64,000 nt of DNA from Fidelibacterota bacterium (GCA_018673925.1 JABHBL010000102.1:1-64000); one strand, 5' to 3'; counted from the stretch's first letter, positions 7,636 through 17,878 are shown. A program made the numbers and translations. The notes: generated by a model from the sequence alone, not told the origin.

Positions 7636-10600
7636 TCATCTCTTTAACAGTCGTCTTTCTGCCAATATCACATACATAACCGGCACAACGAATGTGTTCG
7701 TGATGGCGAAAAGCATCCCCCCAAATGAAGGAATGGCCATGGGGACCATAACATCCGCTCCTCTCCCAGTTGAAGTGAGTACTGGAATTAAGGCTAGCAA
7801 CGTGGTAGCCGTAGTTAACATGGCTGGGCGAATACGCCGCTTCCCTGCCAGAATTGCTGCTGCCTGAATCTCCTGGCGTGTGGTTGGTTTAAGCTCTTCA
7901 AATTGCTGATCAAGATAAGTCGAGATCAACACGCCATCATCTGTGGCAATACCAAAAAGAGCCAGAAAACCCACCCAGACAGCTACGCTCAAATTGATCT
8001 CATGAATTTGAAATATTTCTCTAAAATTCAGACTACCAATTGAGAAATCCATAAACCAGGGTTGGCCATAAAGCCAGATGAGAGTAAAACCGCCAGCCCA
8101 GGCGACAAATATCCCTGAGAATACGATTGCAGTCGTGGATGTACGTTTGAACTGCATATACAGAATCACAAAGATTGACATGAGAGCCAGTGGCAGGACA
8201 ATCCGCATTCTCTTGGTAGCCCGAACCTGATTTTCGTAGGAGCCTGTAAAATCGAAACTCACACCACTGGGAACATTCAGCTCACCTGAATCAATCTTAC
8301 TATCCAGGTATGCTCTGGCCTGCTCAACCACATCGACTTCAGCATAGCCATCGACTTTGTCAAAAAGGACATAAGAGAGCAGAAAAGTATTTTCACTTTT
8401 TATGACTTGCGGTCCCCGGGTAAAGCGAACGCTGGCCAACTGTCCCAATGGAATTTGAGCCCCAGACGAGGTTGGAACGAGAATGGATTCAAAGCTCTCA
8501 TCACTCTCCCTGAATTCACGCATATATCTGACGCGGATGGGATAGCGTTCACGACCCTCTATAGTCATTCCAACTTGTTTACCACCAATAGCGACTGCAA
8601 TAACCTGCTGGACATCACGAATAGACAATCCGTAACGGGCAATAGCCTGACGATGGATATCGATTTCCAGATAGGGTTTACCCACGATTCGATCAGCAAA
8701 AACAGCGCTGGCCTTTACAGAAGGAATTTCTTTGAGATAAGTCTCAAGCTCTAGTCCAAATGCTTCCATGCTCTCGATATCTGAGCCATGTACCCGGATG
8801 CCCATGGGTGCCCGCATACCACTTTGCAGCATGACAATTCGAGCGGCGATGGGCTGCAGTTTTGGTGCAGATGTGGTTCCAGGTAGTTGGGCAACCCTAA
8901 CCAATTCATCCCAAATATCCTGATTATTGCGTATGTGGCTGCGCCATTGTCTAAATGGTTTCCCACGACTATCTGGGATCAATTGATCATTTGAGTCTCG
9001 AACAAATTGGTCATCATCATCAACTTCAAATTTCAGCGTATTCCCTGATCCATCCTGAATGTATTCAGATTTATAGGTCACCACGGATTCAATCATGGAA
9101 AGAGGTGCCGGATCCAGGGGGGTTTCAGCTCGACCAATCTTACCTACAACATTCTCCACCTCGGGGATTGAGTTGAGCGCCCTATCCAGCGTTGAGAGGA
9201 CATCAAGCGACTCCTCCATCCCAGCATGTGGCATGGTGGTTGGCATATACAAAAAGGAACCTTCATCCAGATCAGGCATAAACTCTCTACCTAATCCTGG
9301 AAAAACGTGTACCATTTTTTGATAAGGTCGACTCTCTTTGATCACATCAGGTGACCAGCCAAAAATCGAGTCAAAACCCAACCACGCATTCAATCCAAAC
9401 ATCAAAAGAACTGACGGTATCAGCAGAGCAATTCCCCGATTATTCAACATCCACTCAAGAATTCTTGGATATCCCTGGGTAAAGGTCTTAATCAGCCCCA
9501 GAATGAAGCCGACCAGGACGGCGACCAACAAAAAATTCATACCTGCACCATATTCATAACCCAAAGGCACCCAGGTGAGTGAAAGCAGGATGATCACATC
9601 AAAGACAAGGAGGTAATTCAATGTTTTTTCATGATAAAGCCAGGGATAATTTTTCAGCAGGGGTTTGAGCAACTGAAGAAGTGCAATACTACCCAGAATT
9701 ACGCCAATGATAATATTGAATGAAACAGCTACCCAGATTGAGAGAGCGAGTAGAATGGCCAGTGATAATTTCCTAGTCCACTGTTTATCAGATTTCTTCG
9801 AAAAGACAAAACTGGCAACCACCGGTAAAACCAAAATGGCCAAAACCACTGAGGATATCAGTGCGAAGGTCTTTGTGTAAGCCAGTGGTTTAAACAGCTT
9901 TCCTTCGGCTCCTTCCATGGTAAATACCGGTAAAAAACTGATAACCGTGGTGGAAACCGCAGTAAGAATTGCTGGTCCAACTTCCCTGGCTCCTTCCAGA
10001 ATCTGATTGATAAGGTGTGGAGACTTCTGATCATTCTCAATTTTCTTGAGAATATTTTCGGTCATGATGATGCCCATATCCACAATAGTCCCAATAGCAA
10101 TTGCTATCCCGGATAGAGCTACAATGTTTGCATCAACATGGAATAGTTTCATTCCCACAAAAGTGATCAGGACTGCAGCTGGCATCATCATGCTGATGAG
10201 GATTGAAGCTCTAAGGTGCATGAGCAACACCAGAATCACAATGAGCGTGATGATTATTTCTTCACGCAAGGCATGATTCAAGGTCCCCAGGGTCTCATAA
10301 ATAAGACCTGACCTATCATAGAAGGGGATAATCTCAAGCTGTGAGACTGAACCATCAGCCAGTGTTTTCGATGGAAGCCCTGGTGAAATTTCTTTGATCT
10401 TGGCTTTGACGGCATTGATAGTTGCCAGAGGGTTTTCACCATATCGGGTAACGACCACACCACCAACAACCTCAGAACCCTGTTTATCCAGCGCACCTCT
10501 TCGTAAGGCCGGGCCAAAACTGACATGTGCAACATCAGCGATGGTGATTGGTGCATTGTCAATAACCTTCAGGACGGTGACTTCTAAATCATCCAGCCCT

Positions 10601-11382
10601 TCGATAAAACCCAAACCACGAATCATATACTCCACGCGATTTACTTCTACTGTGCGGGCTCCAATCTCGTTATTAGCATTTCTTACCGCCTCAAATACCT
10701 GCAATAATGAGATTCCATAGTGGCGTAAGGCCTGGGGATTGACATCAATCTGATATTCTTTGACATAACCACCCACAGAGGCAACTTCTGCTACACCCCT
10801 GGCTGTGGATAGTCCATATTTTACGTAATAATCCTGGATTGAGCGTAATTCGTGAAGATCCCAACCACCAGTGGGTTGTCCCTTTTCATCACGACCCTCA
10901 AGTGTGTACCAGAATACCTGACCCAGTGCAGTTGCATCTGGTCCCAGACTTGGTTTGACTTCATCTGGCAAGGTCCCTGATGGAAGGGCATTCAGCTTCT
11001 CCAGGATGCGACTCCTTGACCAATAGAAATCCACATCCTCATTGAAAATCACATAGATGGTAGAAAAACCAAACATAGAGAATGAACGTACCGTTTTGAC
11101 TTCCGGTGTACCCAGAAGTGCCACAGTCAAAGGATACGTAATCTGATCCTCAATATCCTGGGGAGAACGTCCTGCCCACTCTGTGAAAACGATTTGCTGG
11201 TTTTCACCAATATCTGGGATGGCATCCACCGGGACAGGTGTGCGATCTATTCCAGGGATATCCCAATCAAATGGAGCTGCCAGGAGTCCCCATATCATGA
11301 GTGAAATAAATAGAATCAGAGTGATCAGCCTATTTTCTAAAGGCAATCCGATAAGGCGATCGAGAAAGTTTGTTTTAGCCAT
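7636..11382 (-). CDS. cusA: CusA/CzcA-family heavy-metal RND efflux pump
   Basis: The inner-membrane proton-driven pump of a tripartite metal exporter, 1248 residues. Family marks are the N-terminal PVDAIPDIGENQ, D435 in the proton-relay helix (GTIVDMGIIMTEN), GREFMPDLDEGSFLYMP in the porter domain, and the C-terminal ATDDGVLISTY with TTATTLLALIP. Typical CusA proteins are about 1040 residues. The extra length here lies mainly between about residues 535 and 670, where several added hydrophobic helices sit between transmembrane segments 6 and 7, with a further charged insert near residue 780. The start overlaps the end of the adaptor gene by eight bases, so the two are coupled. The Met-rich motif favours Cu or Ag, but the metal is inferred. 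Confidence 0.95.
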   Translation of the reverse strand: MAKTNFLDRLIGLPLENRLITLILFISLMIWGLLAAPFDWDIPGIDRTPVPVDAIPDIGENQQIVFTEWAGRSPQDIEDQITYPLTVALLGTPEVKTVRSFSMFGFSTIYVIFNEDVDFYWSRSRILEKLNALPSGTLPDEVKPSLGPDATALGQVFWYTLEGRDEKGQPTGGWDLHELRSIQDYYVKYGLSTARGVAEVASVGGYVKEYQIDVNPQALRHYGISLLQVFEAVRNANNEIGARTVEVNRVEYMIRGLGFIEGLDDLEVTVLKVIDNAPITIADVAHVSFGPALRRGALDKQGSEVVGGVVVTRYGENPLATINAVKAKIKEISPGLPSKTLADGSVSQLEIIPFYDRSGLIYETLGTLNHALREEIIITLIVILVLLMHLRASILISMMMPAAVLITFVGMKLFHVDANIVALSGIAIAIGTIVDMGIIMTENILKKIENDQKSPHLINQILEGAREVGPAILTAVSTTVISFLPVFTMEGAEGKLFKPLAYTKTFALISSVVLAILVLPVVASFVFSKKSDKQWTRKLSLAILLALSIWVAVSFNIIIGVILGSIALLQLLKPLLKNYPWLYHEKTLNYLLVFDVIILLSLTWVPLGYEYGAGMNFLLVAVLVGFILGLIKTFTQGYPRILEWMLNNRGIALLIPSVLLMFGLNAWLGFDSIFGWSPDVIKESRPYQKMVHVFPGLGREFMPDLDEGSFLYMPTTMPHAGMEESLDVLSTLDRALNSIPEVENVVGKIGRAETPLDPAPLSMIESVVTYKSEYIQDGSGNTLKFEVDDDDQFVRDSNDQLIPDSRGKPFRQWRSHIRNNQDIWDELVRVAQLPGTTSAPKLQPIAARIVMLQSGMRAPMGIRVHGSDIESMEAFGLELETYLKEIPSVKASAVFADRIVGKPYLEIDIHRQAIARYGLSIRDVQQVIAVAIGGKQVGMTIEGRERYPIRVRYMREFRESDESFESILVPTSSGAQIPLGQLASVRFTRGPQVIKSENTFLLSYVLFDKVDGYAEVDVVEQARAYLDSKIDSGELNVPSGVSFDFTGSYENQVRATKRMRIVLPLALMSIFVILYMQFKRTSTTAIVFSGIFVAWAGGFTLIWLYGQPWFMDFSIGSLNFREIFQIHEINLSVAVWVGFLALFGIATDDGVLISTYLDQQFEELKPTTRQEIQAAAILAGKRRIRPAMLTTATTLLALIPVLTSTGRGADVMVPMAIPSFGGMLFAITNTFVVPVMYVILAERRLLKR

Positions 11383-12991
11383 GTTGGTGTCCTACTGGTG
11401 CAGATGAGGGCGCTCCATCACCACTCATCATGCTCTTCTTTCCGGCGATTTGCATAGCACTATCTATTTTAAAATTCCCATTAGAAACCACGAGTTCATC
11501 AACTGTCAATCCGTCGATGACGATGTATTCTGAACCTGCTCTAGGCCCTAAAACTATCTCTCTAAGAGTAAACTGACTCATTTCACCCCCAGTGGTTTGC
11601 ACATAAACCAGTGCCCGATGACCCGTCTTCAGCACGGAACTTGCGGGAATGAGTAATGCGTGGGTGGCCATGGTCTGAACTCCGCCAATTTCTTGCAGGG
11701 GTACCAGATCCATACCACAGATAGAACAATCTCCAGGATAATTTTCAACCACTTCAGGATGCATGGGGCAAGCCCATTTCCCACTCAAATCAGGGGTAAC
11801 TACCTTGCCACTTCCGTTCAGCATCACTGACACGGTTGCTTCAGCCAGCATTCCAGGCTTCAACAAGCCCTGCTTATTATCCAGGACAGCCCTTACGGTT
11901 ATACTCCGCTTCTCAGGATTTACCAGAGGGTCAATGTATGAGATATGAGCACTAAAATCCTGCCCAGGTAATCCTGGAACTGAGAAGGAGAGTTCCTGAC
12001 CATAGGTCAATAGAGGTAGATCTTTCTCGTATGCTTCAAGGATCAACCATACTTTGGACAAGTCTGCAATAGAATAAATCTGCTCCCCAGTTTTGACATA
12101 CTTGCCCTCCACAGCATTTTTGTGAATGACGACGCCAGTGATGGGACTGTTAATTTGTAAGACTGAACGAGCTTTTCCAGTAGAGGTGATGGTATTTATT
12201 TGCGTCATACTCAGCCCCAGGAGTTTGGTCTTTTCTACCACAGCATCATAGGTGGCCTGAGATGTTTTCTGAGCCACAGGGCTTTGATCCATACGATTCA
12301 TCCTGCTATAAGCCTGGAGTAATTCACTTTGGGTCGAATAGAGTTCTGGACTATATATTTCCAACAAATGATCACCCCTATTCACTCGAATTCCCGTGTA
12401 ATCAACATACAAGTGTTCCAGTCGACCTGGAAACCAGGCGGCAATATTTTTCACACGGGTTTCATCATAATCAATCTTACCTGAGAGGTGAATCTCACTA
12501 TGGGCCATTCCATGACGGACTGGAGTGGTTGAAATTTGAGCTAATTTAACTGCAGCTGCTGATAAACTGATCTCTGCTGAAGCATCTGATCCACTCTCAC
12601 TTGCCAGGGGGATTAAGTCCATAAAACAGATTGGACATTGTCCCGGCTCATCCAGTTTTACCTGTGGATGCATGGAGCAAGTCCACCTTGTTTCCCCCTG
12701 ATGACTGGAATGATTGGTTGCAGCACCATCATCTACTGCAAGTGGGATTAAATCCATATAGCAGATTGGACATTGACCTGGTTCATCCAGTTTCACCTGA
12801 GGATCCATGGAACAGGTCCATATGGTTCCCTGGGAATGATCCTCGTGGTCAGAGCTCACAGCCTCACTGCCCGTTGAAAAGAGAAAACTCCCCAACAGGA
12901 CACCCAGGATGAGTGTTGCAATGGTTTTCACCCATGTGCTAGACAGAAATGGCTTCATTATTTGAACATACTTTGATATTAATTCATTCAT
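11375..12991 (-). CDS. cusB: CusB-type periplasmic adaptor with three metal-binding ribbons
   Basis: The membrane fusion protein linking the RND pump to the outer-membrane channel, 538 residues. A membrane anchor or signal (TIATLILGVLLGSFLFS, about 23-39) leads into two nearly identical HMBD ribbons at 58-85 and 103-130 (WTCSM.PQVKLDEPGQCPIC.MDLIPLA). The usual adaptor core follows: lipoyl-like and hairpin domains with beta-barrel. A third HMBD (WACPMHPEVVENYPGDCSIC) is inserted at about 405-433 before the C-terminal domain. Three ribbons in one adaptor is more than the single one often seen; the first two are recent duplicates, visible in DNA at about 12630-12675 and 12760-12805. The gene lies two bases after the TolC-like gene and overlaps cusA. 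Confidence 0.95.
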   Translation of the reverse strand: MNELISKYVQIMKPFLSSTWVKTIATLILGVLLGSFLFSTGSEAVSSDHEDHSQGTIWTCSMDPQVKLDEPGQCPICYMDLIPLAVDDGAATNHSSHQGETRWTCSMHPQVKLDEPGQCPICFMDLIPLASESGSDASAEISLSAAAVKLAQISTTPVRHGMAHSEIHLSGKIDYDETRVKNIAAWFPGRLEHLYVDYTGIRVNRGDHLLEIYSPELYSTQSELLQAYSRMNRMDQSPVAQKTSQATYDAVVEKTKLLGLSMTQINTITSTGKARSVLQINSPITGVVIHKNAVEGKYVKTGEQIYSIADLSKVWLILEAYEKDLPLLTYGQELSFSVPGLPGQDFSAHISYIDPLVNPEKRSITVRAVLDNKQGLLKPGMLAEATVSVMLNGSGKVVTPDLSGKWACPMHPEVVENYPGDCSICGMDLVPLQEIGGVQTMATHALLIPASSVLKTGHRALVYVQTTGGEMSQFTLREIVLGPRAGSEYIVIDGLTVDELVVSNGNFKIDSAMQIAGKKSMMSGDGAPSSAPVGHQHG

Positions 12992-12992
12992 T

Positions 12993-14372
12993 TTATATGC
13001 CTTTCAAATAGCTGAGATCAGCTAGATGTAATTGTGCAGAATATTGAGTCTTGGTCAGTGCTAACTGTAAATCAAGAACATGTTGGCGAGACATGGTGTA
13101 TGTGAATACATCAGAGCTCTGGCTGATATATTCCTGCTGCATCACCTTTTCAATTTCCCGGGCTTTGGGTATCAATTGATCTTCATACAGGTGAATCAAT
13201 CTCATATCCTCATCAAGCATGGACTGGGAGACATCATAATCCTGAGCCAGGCTAGAGCTTACAGCCTCCATGAGAGCGTGGGCCTTTTTTTCACGCCAGT
13301 CAGCGGATTTCACTGCAGCTTTTTTTGATTTCCAATTCCATAAAGGCAAGGCGATGCCAGCACTCAAACTGAGTGGATCTTTTCCGCTTCCAGCCATGGC
13401 TACCCCATCTGTCATCTTTGTATCCGTGAGTATATAGTCTAGTCCAAATTTCAAATCTGGAATATAGGCAGCCCTGGCGCTGGCTTTCATTGCCTGGGTT
13501 TCTTGAAGCATTGCCTCCAGACCTTGAAGCTGTGGATGGTCAATTGAGACCTCGCCTGTTGATCTTTCGTACAGAAACTGGATTGTTTGAATTGGTAGAA
13601 AATCCGCAGGTAAAGAAGTGTCAATTTCGAGTATTGATCTCAACTTTAGGTTGAGACGGTAAAACTGACTTTCAGCATCACGAAGATCATTTTCAAGTTG
13701 AAGTGATTGGATTTGAACTTCAACCAGCTTTTTATGAGAAACAGAGGCACTTTGGTACTGGATGTTGAGAATTTCTTCCAAATCCTTTGAAAGGGCTATT
13801 TGGGCTTCAATAATGGAGGTTATAGATTGAATATAACCTGCTTCTACCCACAAACTGGTTATCTGGCGCTTCAGCCCTAATCTCGCCGTCTCCAGGGCCC
13901 TATAGCTCTGAATCGACTGATAACCCATGATTTCTCGAGCAGCCCTAATTTTGGAAAACCAGGGAATGGTCTGTCCCAGAGATATCTTGGCTGATTGTGG
14001 TCCTTGAGCTGTCTCAACCGGCTCTATATAATAACCAATCCCTAGATTTGGATCCGGCAAACTTGAGATGGTTTGCTCTGCATCCTGATTTGCTCTCCAC
14101 TCAGCGTATTGAGCCCGAATCCCAGAATTCCTCGAGAGAGACAATTCAATGAGCCCATCAAGGCTCTTTACCTGTGAGGGTAATTCCTTTGGACTCTGTT
14201 CCAGCTGGCTTATCCAACCGTCACTTCCAGGGTTAATTTTTGGCTCAGAGCTCATCAGGAGTGAGCATAGCAGAAGCTGAAGGGATAACAGGGTGACCCA
14301 GCTTTTGCCCACTAAAACTTTATTATTTCTATACACAACAACATCTCCAAAACAGGATTTTACACATAACAA
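12993..14372 (-). CDS. Outer-membrane efflux channel (TolC/CusC family)
   Basis: About 459 residues, with the two-fold repeated outer-membrane efflux protein architecture. Long helical hairpins are rich in Q, E and A (AEWRANQDAEQ, LVEVQIQSLQLENDLRDAESQFYRL), with beta strands of the form LKFGLDYILTDTK. The likely role is the exit duct for the CusA/CusB-like pump encoded directly downstream. The annotated ATG at 14372 has no ribosome site and an odd Cys-containing leader. A GTG at 14336, preceded by GGAG, would give a better signal peptide (MYRNNKVLVGKSWVTLL). The true start is therefore uncertain by 12 codons. Confidence 0.9.
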   Translation of the reverse strand: MLCVKSCFGDVVVYRNNKVLVGKSWVTLLSLQLLLCSLLMSSEPKINPGSDGWISQLEQSPKELPSQVKSLDGLIELSLSRNSGIRAQYAEWRANQDAEQTISSLPDPNLGIGYYIEPVETAQGPQSAKISLGQTIPWFSKIRAAREIMGYQSIQSYRALETARLGLKRQITSLWVEAGYIQSITSIIEAQIALSKDLEEILNIQYQSASVSHKKLVEVQIQSLQLENDLRDAESQFYRLNLKLRSILEIDTSLPADFLPIQTIQFLYERSTGEVSIDHPQLQGLEAMLQETQAMKASARAAYIPDLKFGLDYILTDTKMTDGVAMAGSGKDPLSLSAGIALPLWNWKSKKAAVKSADWREKKAHALMEAVSSSLAQDYDVSQSMLDEDMRLIHLYEDQLIPKAREIEKVMQQEYISQSSDVFTYTMSRQHVLDLQLALTKTQYSAQLHLADLSYLKGI

Positions 14373-14422
14373 TACACACTCAAGCTTTTGGCCTGGTGTT
14401 GAATCCTAGCTGTTAGAGAAGT

Positions 14423-14785
14423 CTAAATAAGTAAAGGGGTGTGGTCTGGGGGTGGAGCTTCCTGGAAATGATCCAGATTCGTAGAAATTACTTGAGATTG
14501 CGCTGGCAAAACTTCCAATTGCAACATGGGAGCAGAAGCAATATCAAGGGAAATGTTGGATTCTACTTTAATGAGGGGAGCTGAAATCAACGGGACAAAG
14601 AGCGTCACATTACATGAGGTCATGGACATATCGCATCCCGAGTCAACCTCAGTCTCACAACAACTTACTGTCTCTACACAACAGGCAGCCTGACAATTAT
14701 TGTGGGTTGGAATAAATGGAACTGCCTGCATCATCCCGATGAGGATAAGTGTAAAAATGGCAGTAATTTTCCAGGTCTTCTTCAC
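14423..14785 (-). CDS. Small exported Cys-rich protein at head of metal-efflux cluster
   Basis: A 120-residue protein starting at GTG (14785). The N-terminal signal or anchor (MKKTWKITAIFTLILIG) is followed by a short segment with seven Cys: 31, 35, 36, 42, 43, 51 and 58. The rest is Cys-free and ends in a Pro/His-rich tail. No family is recognised. Clustered cysteines with Met and His, and first position in the operon, suggest a periplasmic metal-binding or metal-sensing peptide. Similar short Cys-rich proteins often precede heavy-metal RND operons; the role is inference. The ribosome site is weak, and a leader or attenuation role cannot be excluded. Confidence 0.7.
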   Translation of the reverse strand: MKKTWKITAIFTLILIGMMQAVPFIPTHNNCQAACCVETVSCCETEVDSGCDMSMTSCNVTLFVPLISAPLIKVESNISLDIASAPMLQLEVLPAQSQVISTNLDHFQEAPPPDHTPLLI

Positions 14786-14867
14786 AGGTAGTTAATATGA
14801 CTTAAGTTAGAATAGTTCCAAATTATTTATTAAAAGCAATTATTGGGGTTATTTGTTGTTCTGTACG

Positions 14868-14908
14868 TAGGTTTTTTTACCGCTGAGGACGAGAAGAGCG
14901 CAAACATT
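14868..14908. repeat. Dispersed intergenic repeat-like sequence
   Basis: Seen on the minus strand, this stretch reads GCGCTCTTCTCGTCCTCAGC followed by GGTAAAAAAA. It belongs to a type of short sequence (...TTTGCGTCCTTTGCGGT-A-rich) seen between genes in many environmental bacterial genomes. It lies between the debranching enzyme gene and the metal-efflux cluster. Only one copy is in the window, so repeat status rests on general knowledge. Confidence 0.35.
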
Positions 14909-14917
14909 GAGAAATGA

Positions 14918-17878
14918 TCAGGAGTCTATTAGCCAGTCATAGACATTTGATCCGGTTTCGCTGCCACCGCCGCCGAGCCACTCGCTGCCCATAGACTGGA
15001 CTGGACGAAAATCACCTATACCTGCTCCTCCATGATCATCCTGACAACCCACGGCAATTTGAAAGCTAGCTGATTCAAGTGATTCTGGAAACAGGTCTTT
15101 GGGTAGTGTGAACATGATGCCTTCGGTTTCAGCATCACCAATTGCGCCGGCAACTGATCTGGGCATATACTCTGCCTCAGACTCATGCTTATCATCAACC
15201 AGCAAGATCCCCCCACTGATATACATGATTTGATCTGCCTTAAAACCTGCCTGAAACGTAGATTGGGAATTCTTTCCCAATTCTTTCGTGCCTGTTGCTT
15301 TATTGTAGCTGATTCCAATGGCACAATAGGTCAATTGATAGCCATATTCCGGATGCCAACCGGGATCGACCAGGTTTGAAAAATTGAGTTCAAATTCGTA
15401 GTGATCTTTCCCCTGCTTCACTTCAAACCCAAGTATATCTGCCAGACCATTTTCAAATTGAGGGTTGGTAGGGTATGTAAAACGTGAATTCAGACCATGG
15501 TCATCCCCTACTGGATCTGACATCGCGAGTATGGATGGGGCTGCTCCACTAAAACTGTTCAACTCTTTTTCACTGAGAAGTCGATGTTCTGGTCCCATAA
15601 GAGCTGGCACGTCCCTGGTGGTATCAAGTTCACAAAAAGCCAGACTGTTTGGTTGAACAGCGACATCTTCATGTGTCACCATATAGTCCTCGATTTCACC
15701 TGAGACCGTCCACTGCCCCATGTGCTTTTCATATCGAAGATGCAGATCAGTCTGTTTCCAGCTCAGATCAAGGTGAGTAACTTCTACATCAGCAAATAGC
15801 TCAAATGATAGTTTCATTTCATCCTGGGATGATCTAGAAATGGTGATGTCAAATTGTGATTCAGACTCCTGGTACTCAATCTCCCATTCATCTTCACCAA
15901 TGGGGTGCATGAAACTCACTTCCTTTAAATTTTTGAGGAGTCGCGGTGCAATGGTTACGTGAGCCTCAGATAAATCGGGTTGGATACCCAGTATATCCTG
16001 ATAGAAGCTGCGTAGATACTCAGCCAGGCTCCAGGCTTGACTAAAAGTACCAGATAGGTGCAGTTCCCCAACTCTTGGCCAGGCATCTGTTAGCTCCGCA
16101 ATGGTTCCAATTGCTCCACGTTTATTTATTTGATGTGTGAGATCAATAAAAATTGTTTCAGCATAGTGATATTGATGGAATTGAATTGCCGGTGTGATGG
16201 TGGCTGCCGAATTCCAGGTCCAGATAATACCATTGTGGTAGGCAGCATCCTGTACATACAGGCCGGGTTGATGATGATATGGATGGAAATTTGAATCATC
16301 CTGTGCCAATGATAAAACCCCATTCCTGGTTATTAACTGGGGTGCCAGAGTTTTGAAAGTAGACCAATCGCAGGTTTCATTGAATAACGGGGGTACCAGA
16401 AAAACATTGGGACGTATTTGAGCGTCCTGTGAATCATCAGAGTTGAGATGATCTACCAGATGAGTCCCATCTGAAGATCTAAATTTTTCAAGTGATGTCT
16501 TGCAACTGGAAATGGTCTGCTGGACCTGTTCGACCAGATCATAATCCTCATATTTCTGGGCGAGACGTTTGGTTATCTCCAACTGGTCACGCCAGATAAA
16601 TTGAATGTCTATGGCCCGATCTCCTCTGGGACTCCAGGGACCATCCGGACCCTTGGCATCCATCCATGTATCGGCATCGGCATGACGCAGGAGACCATCC
16701 TTATCGACCCAATTCCTCAAGGAACCTGTTGTAGCTCGACGAACGGCTGGCCACATCTCATCCAGGAATTTCTCATCATTGCTGTATCGATAATAATCCC
16801 AAACTGAACGGACAAACCAGGGGGTGCCATCAGTGGTATTGTAGATAATGTTATCAGGTTGTGCTCGATTGGGAACCCGACCGTAATCCGGGTCAAATTC
16901 GTCCTTATTTTGAAGATCAGCAAATGACAGCAGAATCTGCCTGGCATCCTCATATTGGCCACTCACCAATACAGCACCGGTGAATGAAATAAAAGCATCT
17001 CGTCCCCAGTAATCGTCAAACCAGGGCAGTCCGGCATAGATACCCTTGCCTAATTGTTTCATCACCAAACCATCCAGTGAATGATGGGCCCAGAAAATGG
17101 CTTTGTCCAGGTCAGGGAGATTGCTGGTAACGAAGGTGGACTCAGCACGCTGGTTAATTCTTTGTTGTCTTAGACTTCGATTATTCTCAATCCAGCCCGG
17201 TTCAATTTTCAGCTCTTCAGCTTCTTTATTCAGAGATATGGCAATCACCAGACGATGGGATGAGGTGTATTCCGCCCGTGGTGTCAAAAATGCTGTATAT
17301 AGCTGCATATCAGGTACTTGTGCAGACAGCCATTCCATAGATTGCGAGAACCAAATTTTTAAATGGGGATAGCTGGAAGGGATATCCAGCATGCGGTTCA
17401 AAACCACATTCATTTCCTGACCAGAAGTTTTGATCTCGAAATCTACAGGTTGATTCCCACCCAGAATAGCAGGCTGGATGTTCCAATGCGTGGCCTGATC
17501 AGCCTCCAGCTCCACCAGGAGCATTCTCTTCTCGTCCAGGAGGGTCCAGGTCTCACGAATTCCCCTATCTGGATAATGACGTTTTAGTGAGGCTGGGGTT
17601 ATGCTTACCAGAGCTTCCTCTCTTGGTAATAATTCACCATCAGCTGAGATGAATAGATCTTCAAAGTATCCACGCTTAAGCGCAGTAAGCCCATGCCAGG
17701 GAGAGCTATTATACCCACCAGCTCGTGTTACCCAGTGTGCATCCTGTTTGTCTGTGTAGGCGATCTCTCTGGTGCTTCCCGGAGCCAATTCGAAAGTACG
17801 GGAACCAGCTTGTTTATTCTCCACGCAACTAGACAGAATGAGAGTGAAAATGATTAAGGCAAGCCACTTTATACGCAT
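14918..17878 (-). CDS. GH133-type amylo-alpha-1,6-glucosidase lipoprotein with glucodextranase C-terminal domain
   Basis: An exported debranching enzyme, 986 residues from the ATG at 17878, which follows GAAGGGGA. The longer frame to 17911 lacks a sensible signal. The signal MRIKWLALIIFTLILSSC makes it a lipoprotein. An N-terminal beta domain precedes an (alpha/alpha)6 catalytic barrel at about 250-650. Its signature GLPWFDDYWGRDAFISFTG and later VDKDGLLRHADADTWMDAKG match the glycogen-debranching (GDE_C) family. Residues of about 760-960 (DPVGDDHGLNSRFTYPTN and following) look like the glucodextranase C-terminal domain. It would remove alpha-1,6 branches or trim glucans outside the inner membrane. 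Last gene of the amylase/ABC operon, 74 nt after the T9SS-type amylase, with a hairpin between them. Confidence 0.88.
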   Translation of the reverse strand: MRIKWLALIIFTLILSSCVENKQAGSRTFELAPGSTREIAYTDKQDAHWVTRAGGYNSSPWHGLTALKRGYFEDLFISADGELLPREEALVSITPASLKRHYPDRGIRETWTLLDEKRMLLVELEADQATHWNIQPAILGGNQPVDFEIKTSGQEMNVVLNRMLDIPSSYPHLKIWFSQSMEWLSAQVPDMQLYTAFLTPRAEYTSSHRLVIAISLNKEAEELKIEPGWIENNRSLRQQRINQRAESTFVTSNLPDLDKAIFWAHHSLDGLVMKQLGKGIYAGLPWFDDYWGRDAFISFTGAVLVSGQYEDARQILLSFADLQNKDEFDPDYGRVPNRAQPDNIIYNTTDGTPWFVRSVWDYYRYSNDEKFLDEMWPAVRRATTGSLRNWVDKDGLLRHADADTWMDAKGPDGPWSPRGDRAIDIQFIWRDQLEITKRLAQKYEDYDLVEQVQQTISSCKTSLEKFRSSDGTHLVDHLNSDDSQDAQIRPNVFLVPPLFNETCDWSTFKTLAPQLITRNGVLSLAQDDSNFHPYHHQPGLYVQDAAYHNGIIWTWNSAATITPAIQFHQYHYAETIFIDLTHQINKRGAIGTIAELTDAWPRVGELHLSGTFSQAWSLAEYLRSFYQDILGIQPDLSEAHVTIAPRLLKNLKEVSFMHPIGEDEWEIEYQESESQFDITISRSSQDEMKLSFELFADVEVTHLDLSWKQTDLHLRYEKHMGQWTVSGEIEDYMVTHEDVAVQPNSLAFCELDTTRDVPALMGPEHRLLSEKELNSFSGAAPSILAMSDPVGDDHGLNSRFTYPTNPQFENGLADILGFEVKQGKDHYEFELNFSNLVDPGWHPEYGYQLTYCAIGISYNKATGTKELGKNSQSTFQAGFKADQIMYISGGILLVDDKHESEAEYMPRSVAGAIGDAETEGIMFTLPKDLFPESLESASFQIAVGCQDDHGGAGIGDFRPVQSMGSEWLGGGGSETGSNVYDWLIDS

